Positions 48,864 to 59,262 of a stretch of DNA of 64,000 bases are shown here, one piece after another (position 1 is the stretch's first letter; the number at the start of each line of letters is the position of its first letter). The DNA is from G963669295 sp963669295 (lineage in GTDB: Bacteria; Bacteroidota; Bacteroidia; Flavobacteriales_D; CALLUQ01). A program made the translations under genes and the position numbers. Below the pieces are notes generated by a model. The model saw nothing but the letters and a program-made list of their open reading frames with translations, was not told the origin of the DNA and ran no database searches. Location: assembly GCA_963669295.1 (NCBI GenBank), contig OY769938.1, positions 4,402,001-4,466,000 on the forward strand. The letters run 5' to 3'.

Positions 48864-50321
48864 ATGAAACAGCAAGGAACCACCATCGCCATCGTTGGCT
48901 TATTGCTCGTATCGAGCGCTAAAGCACAAGAAAATTTCGGCATCATTAACAGCAACTATGCAGGCACCAATGGCATGTGGATTAACCCTTCATCGATGGT
49001 CGACTCGTGGGTAAAAACCGACATTCACCTGGTGGGGGCTTCGGCCTTTGCCATTAACGATTACCTGTACCTCGATAAAAACGAGTACAGCTTTGGCGAC
49101 TTGCTGAACCCCACCAACTTTCCTACGCCTAAAGAAAAAATTAACTCGCGCAACAAACACAGCTACTTCGATGCTGCCGCCTATGGCCCTGCCGCAACAG
49201 TAGTGCTGGGCAAACGCTCGGTAGGCATACACACTGCCGTGCGCACCTATTTAAATATGGACAATGTAACCCCCGAAGCAGCTAAATTTGCTATGGAAGG
49301 GCTGACCTACAGTCCGCAACAAATGATTGATTACAGCATGAAAAACACCCGGGTAAATTCCCTCACCTGGGCAGAACTTGGGCTGAGCTACGGACAAATT
49401 GTAAAGGCTGAGGGCGATGAGCTCATTACCGTTGGTGGTACCGTTAAAAAATTGTGGGGCATTAATGCAGCAGCTTTGCACATTGATGAAATGGATTACC
49501 GCGTAAGCGATAGTGCCGATTTTACCATTAACAACTTTACCGGTAAATACGCCTTTAACGAACCTGCCTTTAACAGCGGCAGCGGCTGGGCGGTAGACCT
49601 TGGTTTTACCTACAAAAAAATGAAAGGCAATGTGGCCGGCTACAAACCCCACTCGCCCGAAAGCGGTTGCGAGCCCATGGATTACCGTTATAAAATAGGC
49701 GTTTCGTTGCTCGATTTCGGCCGCATTAAGTTCAAGCAAAATGCGTATTCGCAAACCTTTAGCGATGCCGATGCGTTTTGGGAAGATTACGAAACCAACA
49801 CGTTCGATGGCACTGCCGATGCCAACAGCACCATTACCGAAGAATTTACCGACGATGGCTCGAACTTGGTAACCGAAAACACTTTTAAGTCGAAATTGCC
49901 CACAGCCATTAGCGTACAATTTGACTACAACCTGGGCAAGCACTTTTATGCCAATGCCACTGTGGTACACGATGCACGGTTTAACAAGCAAAATGTATTT
50001 GGCGTGCGTAGGGCCAACTCGCTGGCCATTACTCCACGGTACGAGCGCAAGCGCTTTGAAGTGGCACTGCCCATATCGTTGCACGAATACAGCCAGCCCG
50101 GTGTTGGTTTGGCCTTTCGTTTTAACAGCATTGTTATTGGCACCGATCGTTTAGGCACCTTTTTACCGGTAACCAATGTATATGCTGCCGACATTTACGT
50201 GAACATTAAATACTCTATTTTTCGCAGCAACAAGTGTAAAGGAAAAGGCAATAAAAGTGGTGGAAGAGGCTTAAAGGGTGGCGGACGAATGGACCCACAT
50301 GCTTGTCCTTCATTTAAATAA
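48864..50321 (+). CDS. DUF5723 family outer-membrane protein
   Basis: A 485-residue exported protein with a signal peptide (MKQQGTTIAIVGLLLVSSAK, cleaved at AQ). The mature protein matches the DUF5723 pattern: NFGIINSNYAGTNGMWINPS at the start, the long polar loops, KYAFNEPAFNSGSGWAVDLG, YRYKIGVSLLDFGRIKF, and a barrel-like C-terminal half. A C-terminal Gly/Lys-rich tail (KGKGNKSGGRGLKGGG) is added. The family is restricted to Bacteroidota and likely forms an outer-membrane barrel of unknown role. Confidence 0.88.
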   Translation: MKQQGTTIAIVGLLLVSSAKAQENFGIINSNYAGTNGMWINPSSMVDSWVKTDIHLVGASAFAINDYLYLDKNEYSFGDLLNPTNFPTPKEKINSRNKHSYFDAAAYGPAATVVLGKRSVGIHTAVRTYLNMDNVTPEAAKFAMEGLTYSPQQMIDYSMKNTRVNSLTWAELGLSYGQIVKAEGDELITVGGTVKKLWGINAAALHIDEMDYRVSDSADFTINNFTGKYAFNEPAFNSGSGWAVDLGFTYKKMKGNVAGYKPHSPESGCEPMDYRYKIGVSLLDFGRIKFKQNAYSQTFSDADAFWEDYETNTFDGTADANSTITEEFTDDGSNLVTENTFKSKLPTAISVQFDYNLGKHFYANATVVHDARFNKQNVFGVRRANSLAITPRYERKRFEVALPISLHEYSQPGVGLAFRFNSIVIGTDRLGTFLPVTNVYAADIYVNIKYSIFRSNKCKGKGNKSGGRGLKGGGRMDPHACPSFK

Positions 50322-50377
50322 ACAATACAGTAACTACATAGGTAAATCAACACCAATCACCCTGTAAACCAATTGGT

Positions 50378-51961
50378 TTATGGGGTGATTGTTTTTGCGC
50401 CACTGCCCAGCACATTAAGGCTGTTGGCAGTACTGTCGGTACAGTGCAATACCACCTCAATGCCATCGTGTAAATTGCCCTGAATGGTCATTCGATCAAA
50501 CGGCTGCAAGAAGGCTGCTGTTTGTTGGTAGGCTTCGTTGCCCATGCCTGCGGCAAAGCGCTCTTGCCAATCGGCAGGGTATTGATTCAATTGCATGGCC
50601 ATAAAACCGGCTACCGGGTGTTGTGTCATTACCCCATGCCGTTGTTGGGGCAGGGGAGTGTACTGCGGTTGTTGCGCTATTTGCTGTGCCAACCGAGGGT
50701 CGGAAGTTACCATAAGTTGATGATTGCTCACCACAAACGAAGCATCGGCCGTGTACCAATACCCTTCTTTTTTAATGCACCCTGCGGTATCGAGCAAGGC
50801 TTGCAGTTGTTGCTGTGCTTTAATACCCAATACCGTAAGGGTAACCGGAGAGATGCGGGTGCTATCGGTTACCGCACCGGGCAATGAATCGGTATACGCC
50901 CAGCGGTTGGCAGTGGTATCGTACGTTAAATCGGTGGCTTCAAACCCCATAAAAAACACCACCATATCGCCAGTAAACACATCGTTAATCACCTCTTCTG
51001 TAAAATGATACTGCTGGGTAAGCATGGTAAGCACACCGCCTTTTTCGTTGCCTTCTTTAATAATTTTGTAAATGGTTTCGTGGTTCATGGCCAACGAATA
51101 ATGCGCCATTGATTGGGCGGCAACGGCCGGAAACTGCAATTGCGCATCAATGCCCTCGTGGCGCAGCACATGGTAGTCGCCTTTTACATGCTCGGTTAAA
51201 TGGCTTTGCACCTCAATGTTGATCTTCCCGGTTTCGAAGGTAAGCAGGGCTTGTGAGTAATTGTCTTCAAAAATGGCCAGGTACTCGTCGGTAAAGCTCC
51301 GCATTAACGAAGGCAGAGAAGCACGTACATACTCCCAATTGTAATACCAGCCCATATCGTAGTTGCCTGTTACAAACTGCTTGAATTGTTCGTTTTGCAC
51401 AAACCGCTCTTGCTGTTCGTCCATCAATTGTTCCAGGTAATGCTCTTTGTTGTTGTCTTTGGTATGCTGTTCGGTGTGTAGCAGCAATGCCACATCGCTG
51501 TTCCATCCTACAATGGTATGCTCATCAAGGGCAATGTATTCATACCCTTCTTGCTGTACGGTAGGAAGCTCCAGGGCCTCGGTAATGAAAATGCCAAACT
51601 CGTGGCCACTCACCAGTTGTAGGGCAAAGCAGCCATATTGCAATTCGCGCGCTTCGTCGCTATTCATGAAAAAGAAAATGCGCTCCAAAAAATCTACTCC
51701 TGTTCCCAATGGGTTTTCAGCAATGGCCTCCATCACTCGCTGCACCTGCTCGTTTTTCTGCATCAGCATATCGCCCAACTCTGGAGGACTGCCATCTCCA
51801 TCGGCCTTGCCTATCAATTGCTGGGTATTGATGCTACACACCATGTACGATTGCGCAGGAATTACTTTGGCATTGTTGGGAATGCCATCGCCACACGCTA
51901 CCAGTAGAGGAAATACCAGGAGGTAGGCCAATCGTTGTAATATAACATGTAAGTGGTTCAC
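50378..51961 (-). CDS. DUF4836 family lipoprotein
   Basis: A 527-residue lipoprotein. The GTG at 51961 starts the signal NHLHVILQRLAYLLVFPLLV with lipobox LVAC; Cys23 is the probable lipidation site. The DUF4836 hallmark DGIPNNAKVIPAQSYMVCSI follows at once, and later segments such as MLMQKNEQVQRVMEAIAENP and TGDMVVFFMGFEATDL also fit. Function is unknown; members are outer-membrane lipoproteins of Bacteroidota. It is convergent with the DUF5723 gene and divergent from the propeller gene. Confidence 0.88.
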   Translation of the reverse strand: MNHLHVILQRLAYLLVFPLLVACGDGIPNNAKVIPAQSYMVCSINTQQLIGKADGDGSPPELGDMLMQKNEQVQRVMEAIAENPLGTGVDFLERIFFFMNSDEARELQYGCFALQLVSGHEFGIFITEALELPTVQQEGYEYIALDEHTIVGWNSDVALLLHTEQHTKDNNKEHYLEQLMDEQQERFVQNEQFKQFVTGNYDMGWYYNWEYVRASLPSLMRSFTDEYLAIFEDNYSQALLTFETGKINIEVQSHLTEHVKGDYHVLRHEGIDAQLQFPAVAAQSMAHYSLAMNHETIYKIIKEGNEKGGVLTMLTQQYHFTEEVINDVFTGDMVVFFMGFEATDLTYDTTANRWAYTDSLPGAVTDSTRISPVTLTVLGIKAQQQLQALLDTAGCIKKEGYWYTADASFVVSNHQLMVTSDPRLAQQIAQQPQYTPLPQQRHGVMTQHPVAGFMAMQLNQYPADWQERFAAGMGNEAYQQTAAFLQPFDRMTIQGNLHDGIEVVLHCTDSTANSLNVLGSGAKTITP

Positions 51962-52363
51962 TATAACTCAATTGCGCCAACCAAAGGTAATTTATTTTGC
52001 GAACAATTGCTGAGGTGAATGGAGTAGGAGAGGTGGGGAGTTTGTGGGTGTTGTGCAAGAATACAATGCAGGAAAGCACGTACTGGCCGGAAAAACAAAA
52101 AGGAATAAAAATGAGAACCCCGGCTAATGCCGGGGTTGCTCTGGTTGACGTTCGGCCGCTCCGAAAAACCGAACTTCCAACTATGAAAATGTTAATTTTA
52201 TCTTCTTTACACTATTATAACGCCCCCTCTTATCGTTTAGTACACTTTATATACGTTTTTTTTGATAAAAAGTTATGTTTTTCTTTTAATTCGCTGATTA
52301 TCAGTGAAGTTAATCTTGAAATTTATTGTGTTATCTTTGTGCAACTCACGAAAACATTCAACA
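51962..52363. other. Divergent intergenic region with two hairpins
   Basis: Contains a perfect 9-bp hairpin AACCCCGGC/GCCGGGGTT (52116-52137) and a second stem GTTCGG/CCGAAC (52150-52174), then AT-rich sequence with a -7 box at 52332. The first hairpin is part of a possible short ORF at 52111 that runs into the next gene in another frame and is not credited. Confidence 0.5.
52332..52339 (+). promoter_or_regulatory. -7 box (TATCTTTG)
   Basis: Fits TAnnTTTG and lies 25 bases before the ATG at 52364; predicted leader of about 18 bases. Confidence 0.5.
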
Positions 52364-53449
52364 ATGAAAGCAACAACACTCGTTTTTAGCGCATGCTTTA
52401 TGCTACTCTCCACCATCGTAATGGCGCAATTTAATGCCCCCGAAAGCGTGGAATACGATCCGGTAAACAACCGCTACTTTGTAGCCAACTCCGGCAACGG
52501 TGAAATTTTATCATTGGTACCCGGCAATGCACCAACCAGCTTTGTTACCGGTGTAGGCTCTGGTCCACACGGACTGGAAGTGGTGGGCAACACCTTATAT
52601 GTATGCAGCGGAGGTAGTTTAAAAGGCTACGATGTTACCTCGGCAGCACAAGTGGTGAATGCTAACCTCAATGCTACTTTCCTCAATGGCATTACCAGCG
52701 ATGGCAGCAGCAACCTATACATCACCGACTTTTCTGCACAAAGCATTATTCGTTATGATGTTACAAACGATGTATTTAACACCTTTGTAGCCAGCACCGG
52801 AAGCACGCCCAATGGCATCATTTACGATGGCCCTAACAACCGATTGGTATTTGTAAGCTGGGGCAACAACGCACCTATCAAGGCGGTAAGCCTGGCCGAT
52901 TCAAGCGTTACCACCCTTACCACCACTACCCTCGATAACATCGATGGCATTGCCATGAACAATCAAGGTCAATTTTATGTATCGTCATGGGGGCAGCAAG
53001 ACATTAATCGGTTTGAAAACGACTTTGTGGCGGCACCCGTGCCCTTGAACGTAGCTGGGTTAACCGATCCTGCAGACTTGTATTATAACTTAACCACCGA
53101 TACCCTGGCCATTCCAAGTTCGGGAAGTGCTTACGATGTTACCTTCATCGGATTCAACACCGGGGTAAACATCGAAAAAGAAACAGGCATTAACTTTCAC
53201 ATTGAAGTAGCACCCAACCCAGCTGATGAATACACTTACATCAACTACGAGTTACCACACAACTCAAGTGTGTTGTTGAAAGTATTTGATGCCAACGGCC
53301 GTTTGGTACGCATTTTGGCCAACGAAAGCCAAAGCAAGGGCCAACAGCGAGTGCATTTCGATACCAGCGAACTAACAGGGGGCATTTACTACTATACCCT
53401 ACAAACCGATTACGGAGAAAACACCGGTCCAATAGCCGTTACAAAATAA
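52364..53449 (+). CDS. Secreted NHL/SMP-30-like beta-propeller protein with T9SS sorting domain
   Basis: A 361-residue exported protein. The start at 52364 gives the signal MKATTLVFSACFMLLSTIVM, cut at AQ; an upstream in-frame ATG (52304) would lie before the promoter box. Propeller strands with the NHL-like rhythm are seen (ESVEYDPVNNRYFVANSGNG, GLEVVGNTLYVCSGGSLKGY, NGIIYDGPNNRLVFVSWGNN). The C-terminal 80 residues (EVAPNPADEYTYINYELPHN to GGIYYYTLQTDYGENTGPIA) are a type A T9SS sorting domain. Its last 25 bases and the terminator are duplicated 10 kb downstream. Confidence 0.9.
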   Translation: MKATTLVFSACFMLLSTIVMAQFNAPESVEYDPVNNRYFVANSGNGEILSLVPGNAPTSFVTGVGSGPHGLEVVGNTLYVCSGGSLKGYDVTSAAQVVNANLNATFLNGITSDGSSNLYITDFSAQSIIRYDVTNDVFNTFVASTGSTPNGIIYDGPNNRLVFVSWGNNAPIKAVSLADSSVTTLTTTTLDNIDGIAMNNQGQFYVSSWGQQDINRFENDFVAAPVPLNVAGLTDPADLYYNLTTDTLAIPSSGSAYDVTFIGFNTGVNIEKETGINFHIEVAPNPADEYTYINYELPHNSSVLLKVFDANGRLVRILANESQSKGQQRVHFDTSELTGGIYYYTLQTDYGENTGPIAVTK

Positions 53450-53454
53450 CTTTA

Positions 53455-53482
53455 GGGCAAGCGAATCGCTTGCCCTTTTCTT
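53455..53482 (+). terminator. Rho-independent terminator (copy A of a duplicated segment)
   Basis: GGGCAAGCGA and TCGCTTGCCC form a 10-bp stem with a one-base centre, followed by TTTTC. The same hairpin and its upstream 40 bases recur at about 63140-63187. Confidence 0.9.
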
Positions 53483-53585
53483 TTTCTTAATGCAGTTGGT
53501 AGGGATGAATTTTAATCCATCGTTTAGCAGAAGAATGGTTGCCGCTAAGGCAACCTTTGTGAATGCATAACGTCTAATGAGCAAA

Positions 53586-53593
53586 TAATTTTG
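53586..53593 (+). promoter_or_regulatory. Candidate -7 box of the PKD gene (TAATTTTG)
   Basis: TAATTTTG fits TAnnTTTG and lies 106 bases before the ATG. An upstream alternative AACCTTTG (53552-53559) follows the hairpin GGTTGCC/GGCAACC (53537-53555). The corresponding leaders of the two downstream paralogues keep parts of this arrangement. Confidence 0.4.
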
Positions 53594-53698
53594 TAAATTG
53601 AGAAGCACAAAGCTTAAAAACGATAAACCATAAAATGAAAAATATGCATTGAACAGCCTGAATTGAAAGCTTAAAAAAAACTTACACATCTTGGAAAT

Positions 53699-56600
53699 AT
53701 GAGAACGCTCAAAACAATCACTGTTAGCGTCTCAATCCTCCTAACCAACCTGTGCTTTTCGCACGAAAATAACACTTCAGCAAACGCTGAATCTTCTATT
53801 GCATTTATTCAAAACAACGGACAATGGTCTGCCCATGTGCTATATAAAGCAGGGGTGGGGCACGGTGCTACTTTCATAGAACGTCATGCCTTTACACATG
53901 TGCAAATGCATGCTGGCGATGTGGAGAAACGCCACGACTTGATGCACGATGACCCTGAACAGTTCAAACAATTTGCGGTGCGTGGCCATGCCTGGAAAAC
54001 CAATTTTGTGGGCGCCAACCCATTGGTAGCAATAACACCATTGGAAAAGCGCAGCGAATACCACAACTACTTTTTAGGCAACGATACCACAAAGTGGGCG
54101 GGGCATGTACCCTTGTTCAACGAGGTGATGTACCATAATTTGTACCACAACATTCACTTGCGGGCTTATAGCCATGAAGCTAATTTCAAATACGACTTCA
54201 TCGTACAAGCCGGTACCGACCCTTCCATCATTGCCATGGAATACGATGGGGTAGATGCCATGCAACTGCAAAACAACCACTTGTTGCTACAAACCAGCGT
54301 AGGCGATTTTAAGGAATTGGCTCCTTATGCCTACCAGGTTATTGATGGGGCAGAGGTAGAGGTGCGTTGCAACTATGTGTTGGAAGGTACCACGGTGCGT
54401 TTCTCCTTTCCTTCGGGCTATGATAGAACAGTTGACCTCATCATCGATCCGGTATTGATTGCAGCTACGTTATCGGGCACTACGGGATCAGAAAACTATG
54501 GCCACTGTGCTACGTACGATAATGATGGTAACATATACACTGGTGCCATAAGTTTTGGTGTAGGTTATCCAGTAACCACCGGAGCATTTCAAACCAATTA
54601 TGTTAATAGTGGATTTAGTGATTCCGATATTGCTATTAGCAAGTTAACCCCGGATGGCACTAACCTTATTTATGCCACCTACCTTGGAGGCGACCTGAGC
54701 GAATTTCCGTACAGTATGTTTGTAAGTGATGCCGATGAATTGTACCTCCTGGGAACTAGTAATTCTACAGACTTCCCCACGTCTGCCGGTGCATACGACA
54801 ATACCCTCGACATTGGAGGAAGTTATTTCACCGACTTTGTCATCACTCACTTTACCAGTGATGCTACCAACATCATAGGTTCTACCTATGTTGGCGGTGA
54901 TGATTTCGATGCACTGAACAGCTTTTCATTAACATTGAGCGACGAATTTCGTGGAGAAATTATTGTGGATGGAGCAGGCAACTGTTATGTTGCTGGCTCT
55001 ACCAATTCGAACAATTTTCCCGTAACTACGGGAGCCTATCAAACCACTCACGGTGGAGGGCAGGATGGTGTAGTATTTAAAATGCCTCCCGATTTATCGA
55101 CCCTCACCTGGTCTACCTACCTGGGTGGAACCGGTGAAGATGCTGGATTTGGACTACGGCTTGATGGAGGGGGTAACCTTTATGTGTGTGGAACAACATC
55201 GGCTGGATTTTTTACAGGAACAGGCTATCAAACTGCTTTTCAGGGTGGGGCAGCCGATGGTTATGTGCTACAACTATCGGCCAATGGAAGCACTGTAATG
55301 AACAGCAGCTATTGGGGCACTGCAGAAGGAGATTATGCCTACTTTGTAGATATTGATTTGGATGGCGACATATACCTGTTTGGACAAAATGGCAATGGCG
55401 CTCCGGTAACTGCTGGTGTATATTCCAATGCTGGCAGTAGGCAATTCATTAGTAAACTCGATGCAGGACTAAACGCCTTACAATATTCAACAGTAATCGG
55501 TTCAGGGTCAGGAAGTACCGACTTTGTGCCTATTGCATTTATGGTAGATCATTGTGAATATGTTTACTTTTCAGGACATTCATCGAATGGCCCCAACCCT
55601 TCGCCTACTACTCCAGGAGCATTGCAAACCTCTGGAGGCTTTTACCTTGGAGTACTCGAGCCCGATGCCACTGGGTTAAATTACGCAACCTACTATGGCG
55701 GTATTACCGATCATGTTGATGGTGGAACCAGTCGGTTCGATCCATCAGGAGTTATTAACCAGGCAGTATGCAGTAATAGTGGATTCTATACTACACCAGG
55801 AGCCTGGTCGGATACCTACCCGGGAGGGTACGACATTGGTGTATTTAAAATCGATTTAGAAGTAAGCTTGCTAGACGTTGCTGCTGCAGCTACCCCTTCA
55901 GCAACAGGATGTGCCCCATTTACCGTAACCTTCGATAACACCAGCGACGGTACTGACTTTATTTGGGATTTTGATGATGGTTCACCGCCTAACAACAGCT
56001 TTGAACCTACCCATACCTTTACCACACCAGGAGTATACGATGTAAGACTCATTGCCATCGATTCCATGGCCTGTGTCATTACCGATACCACCTACCTTAC
56101 CATTACGGTAGACAATGCGCCTCCAGTAAGTGCGGCATTTAATCATACGTTAGATTGTGCTGCCATGACGGTAGATGCACAAAACACTGGCACAGCCAAT
56201 GTAGTTTATGATTGGAACATGGGCGATGGCACTACCTATACGACCGAAAATGTAACCCACACCTATGGAGCCACAGGCACCTATACCATCACCTTTGTGG
56301 TAACCGATACCATTTGTGGCAGTACCGATACAGGTTCTACAGTTATTACCATTGCACCTGATGTGTTGGCCGATATTGCTGTTAGCCCTGTCACCATAGG
56401 GTGTGCCCCTTTTACTGTTGATTTTACCAACAACAGCAATGGAGTTACCTACAGTTGGAACTTCGATGATGGTTCGCCCATAGATAATACCGTGCAGCCC
56501 ACGCATACCTTTACGTCGATTGGCACCTACGATGTAATGCTTGTGGCCATCGACTCGTCAACGTGCAACATTGCTGATACCACTTACCTTACCATTACCG

Positions 56601-59032
56601 TAGACAATGGCGCTCCGGTAACAGCAGCATTTAATCATACGTTAGATTGTGCTGCCATGACGGTAGATGCACAAAACACAGGTACAGCCAATGCAGTTTA
56701 TAGCTGGAATATGGGTGATGGCACTACCTATACGACCGAAAATGTAACCCATACCTACGGAGCTACAGGCACCTATACCATCACCTTTGTGGTAACCGAT
56801 ACCATATGTGGCAGTACCGATACAGGTTCTACAGTTATTACCATTGCACCTGATGTGTTGGCCGATATTGCTGTTAGCCCTGGCACTATTGGGTGTGCCC
56901 CTTTTACTGTTGATTTTACCAACAACAGCAATGGAGTTACCTACAGTTGGAACTTCGATGATGGTTCGCCCATAGATAATACTGTGCAGCCCACGCATAC
57001 TTTTACATCGATTGGCAATTACGATGTGATGCTTGTGGCCATCGACTCGTCAACGTGCAACATTGCTGATACCACTTACCTTACCATTACCGTAGACAAT
57101 GGTGCTCCGGTAACAGCGTCATTTAACCATACGGTAAACTGTGCCACCATGACAGTAGATGCGCAAAACACCGGCACAGCCAATGCAGTTTATGATTGGG
57201 ACATGGGTGATGGCATGACTTATACGACCGAAAATGTAACCCATACCTATGGAGCTACAGGCACCTATACCATCACCTTTGTGATAACCGATACCATTTG
57301 TGGCAATACCGATACAGGTTCTACAGTTATTACCATTGCACCTGATGTGCTGGCCGATATAGCTGCCACTCCTGATACTATGGGGTGTGTTCCTTTTACC
57401 GTTGACTTTACCAACAACAGCAATGGAGTTACCTACAGTTGGAATTTTGATGATGGCTCTCCACTAGACAATGCGGTGCAGCCCACGCATACCTTTACAT
57501 CGGTCGGCACATATGATGTCATGCTTGTGGCCGTCGATTCGGCATCGTGCAACATTGCCGATACCACGTACCTTACCATCACTGTGGGCAATGGAATTCC
57601 GGTAACAGCATCGTTTAGCTATACGTTAGACTGTGCCACCATGACGGTGAATGCACAAAACACAGGTACAGCTAACGCAGGTTATAGTTGGGATATGGGC
57701 GACGGTACTACCTATACCACCGAAAATGTAACCCATGCCTACGGAGCATTAGGCAATTATACCATCACTTTTGTTACTATCGATACCATATGTGGTAATA
57801 CTGATACCATAACTACAGTAGTGACCATTGCTCCTGAAGTATTTGCTGATATAGCTGCCAGCCCTGACACCATGAGGTGTGTTCCTTTTACCGTTGACTT
57901 TACCAACAATAGTAATGGGGTTACCTACAGTTGGAACTTCGACGATGGCTCGCCTATAGACAATACCGTGCAACCCACACATACCTTTACGTCGGTTGGT
58001 ACTTACAACGTTATGTTTATTGCCATCGATTCGGCATCGTGCAACATTGCCGATACTACCTACCTTACCATTGTAGGTACCGAACCACCTCCTGTAGATG
58101 CTGATTTTATAGCAGTGCAAAATGCAAATTGCTCGTTGTTTCAGATAGAAACAACCAACAACAGCACCGGCAACAACCTGGTGTACGAGTGGAACATGGG
58201 CGATGGTACCACCTATACCGATAGCAATGTAGCACATCAATACTCCGGCCCGGGTACTTTTACCATCACTCTTATCGCTACCGATTCGGTATGCTTTTCT
58301 TCTGATATTACTACAGTAACAGTAAGCTTGCAAGAAAGCATGGTGATCAATCTTGGTCCCGATCAGCTGATATGCAATGGCGTTTCCGCTATGTTGGATG
58401 CGGGTACTTCCGGGTTAACATATAACTGGAATACGCAAGAGACAACTCAAACCATTGAAACAGATGTTGTAGGAACTTACTGGGTGGTGGTAAGCGATGG
58501 TGTGTGCGAAACATCAGACACCATTCAAGTGCAAATGGCACCAGACATAGACCTGGGCTATGTGGATGAACTGTGCGTGGGGCAACGGTTGGTACTCGAC
58601 CCTGGTGTTCCGGCACAATCTTACCTATGGAATACAGGGGCTACTACCCAACAAATAGAAGTGATGTTGGGAGGAGAATACACCTTTACCCTGGTAGATA
58701 GCTTGGGTTGTATTCGCACAGATACGGTTACTGTAATTGAAAGTGAAGGCTCTGCTGAAGTATTTGTACCCAATGCCTTTACTCCTAATGGTGATGGGGT
58801 GAACGACATTTGGTACCCTGTTGGAGAAGGCATAGAAGACTTTGAACTACAGATTTTTACCCGTTGGGGAGAACTGGTTTTTACCTCCAACAGTACTGAC
58901 GTAGGATGGGATGGCACCTTTAAAGGAAGGGCATTGCAAAATGGGGTGTATGTATACAAGATGTGGTACATCAATGCATGTGTGGGAACTGATTTTGTAC
59001 AAAAATTTGGGCACATTGTGCTGACGCGATGA
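53699..59032 (+). CDS. Giant PKD-repeat surface protein with gliding-motility-type C-terminal domain (paralogue 1)
   Basis: A 1,777-residue secreted protein. Order: signal peptide (MRTLKTITVSVSILLTNLCF), DUF7948-type N-terminal domain (about 30-260, SIAFIQNNGQWSAHVLYKAG), SBBP-like beta-propeller repeats (about 265-720, with YATYLGGD, GSTYVGGD and STYLGGTGEDAG motifs), ten PKD domains (about 724-1545), two Ig-like domains (about 1545-1690), and a type B/CHU-type C-terminal domain (FVPNAFTPNGDGVNDIWYPV, then FELQIFTRWGELVF, GWDGTFKG, GVYVYKMWYI) for T9SS export. PKDs 2-9 are four copies of one 492-bp unit. Likely an adhesin or surface protein. Confidence 0.93.
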   Translation: MRTLKTITVSVSILLTNLCFSHENNTSANAESSIAFIQNNGQWSAHVLYKAGVGHGATFIERHAFTHVQMHAGDVEKRHDLMHDDPEQFKQFAVRGHAWKTNFVGANPLVAITPLEKRSEYHNYFLGNDTTKWAGHVPLFNEVMYHNLYHNIHLRAYSHEANFKYDFIVQAGTDPSIIAMEYDGVDAMQLQNNHLLLQTSVGDFKELAPYAYQVIDGAEVEVRCNYVLEGTTVRFSFPSGYDRTVDLIIDPVLIAATLSGTTGSENYGHCATYDNDGNIYTGAISFGVGYPVTTGAFQTNYVNSGFSDSDIAISKLTPDGTNLIYATYLGGDLSEFPYSMFVSDADELYLLGTSNSTDFPTSAGAYDNTLDIGGSYFTDFVITHFTSDATNIIGSTYVGGDDFDALNSFSLTLSDEFRGEIIVDGAGNCYVAGSTNSNNFPVTTGAYQTTHGGGQDGVVFKMPPDLSTLTWSTYLGGTGEDAGFGLRLDGGGNLYVCGTTSAGFFTGTGYQTAFQGGAADGYVLQLSANGSTVMNSSYWGTAEGDYAYFVDIDLDGDIYLFGQNGNGAPVTAGVYSNAGSRQFISKLDAGLNALQYSTVIGSGSGSTDFVPIAFMVDHCEYVYFSGHSSNGPNPSPTTPGALQTSGGFYLGVLEPDATGLNYATYYGGITDHVDGGTSRFDPSGVINQAVCSNSGFYTTPGAWSDTYPGGYDIGVFKIDLEVSLLDVAAAATPSATGCAPFTVTFDNTSDGTDFIWDFDDGSPPNNSFEPTHTFTTPGVYDVRLIAIDSMACVITDTTYLTITVDNAPPVSAAFNHTLDCAAMTVDAQNTGTANVVYDWNMGDGTTYTTENVTHTYGATGTYTITFVVTDTICGSTDTGSTVITIAPDVLADIAVSPVTIGCAPFTVDFTNNSNGVTYSWNFDDGSPIDNTVQPTHTFTSIGTYDVMLVAIDSSTCNIADTTYLTITVDNGAPVTAAFNHTLDCAAMTVDAQNTGTANAVYSWNMGDGTTYTTENVTHTYGATGTYTITFVVTDTICGSTDTGSTVITIAPDVLADIAVSPGTIGCAPFTVDFTNNSNGVTYSWNFDDGSPIDNTVQPTHTFTSIGNYDVMLVAIDSSTCNIADTTYLTITVDNGAPVTASFNHTVNCATMTVDAQNTGTANAVYDWDMGDGMTYTTENVTHTYGATGTYTITFVITDTICGNTDTGSTVITIAPDVLADIAATPDTMGCVPFTVDFTNNSNGVTYSWNFDDGSPLDNAVQPTHTFTSVGTYDVMLVAVDSASCNIADTTYLTITVGNGIPVTASFSYTLDCATMTVNAQNTGTANAGYSWDMGDGTTYTTENVTHAYGALGNYTITFVTIDTICGNTDTITTVVTIAPEVFADIAASPDTMRCVPFTVDFTNNSNGVTYSWNFDDGSPIDNTVQPTHTFTSVGTYNVMFIAIDSASCNIADTTYLTIVGTEPPPVDADFIAVQNANCSLFQIETTNNSTGNNLVYEWNMGDGTTYTDSNVAHQYSGPGTFTITLIATDSVCFSSDITTVTVSLQESMVINLGPDQLICNGVSAMLDAGTSGLTYNWNTQETTQTIETDVVGTYWVVVSDGVCETSDTIQVQMAPDIDLGYVDELCVGQRLVLDPGVPAQSYLWNTGATTQQIEVMLGGEYTFTLVDSLGCIRTDTVTVIESEGSAEVFVPNAFTPNGDGVNDIWYPVGEGIEDFELQIFTRWGELVFTSNSTDVGWDGTFKGRALQNGVYVYKMWYINACVGTDFVQKFGHIVLTR
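56141..58108 (+). repeat. Four tandem 492-bp units inside the PKD gene
   Basis: The sequence encoding the PKD pair starting at FNHTLDC recurs with period exactly 492 bases (anchor points 56141, 56633, 57125 and 57617), 164 codons each. The first three copies are nearly identical over long stretches; the fourth is more diverged. The next paralogue has only one such unit. Confidence 0.93.
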
Positions 59033-59262
59033 TGATGAAGCATGTGTCCAATAGCCACTTAAGTAGTATGCATTACTGAACCTGGTTAGTTGAAAAGGTA
59101 GGTTTTAACAGTGCATCAACCTTTTTGAACGCATAACGCTCAAGGAGCAAGTGAATTTGTAAAATATAAAAGCAAAAGCTAAAAACGATCAACCATAAAA
59201 CGAAAAATATGCATTGAACAGCCTGAATTGAAAGCCTAAAAAAACTTACATATCCTGGAATT

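Noticed and set aside
49251..50084. 277-codon antisense ORF in the DUF5723 gene
   Set aside because: Lies wholly inside a well-supported gene on the other strand and has no recognisable domain, signal or spacing.
51997..52389. 130-codon ORF between the DUF4836 and propeller genes
   Set aside because: It runs through hairpins and the promoter, overlaps the true gene start in another frame, and its translation looks random.
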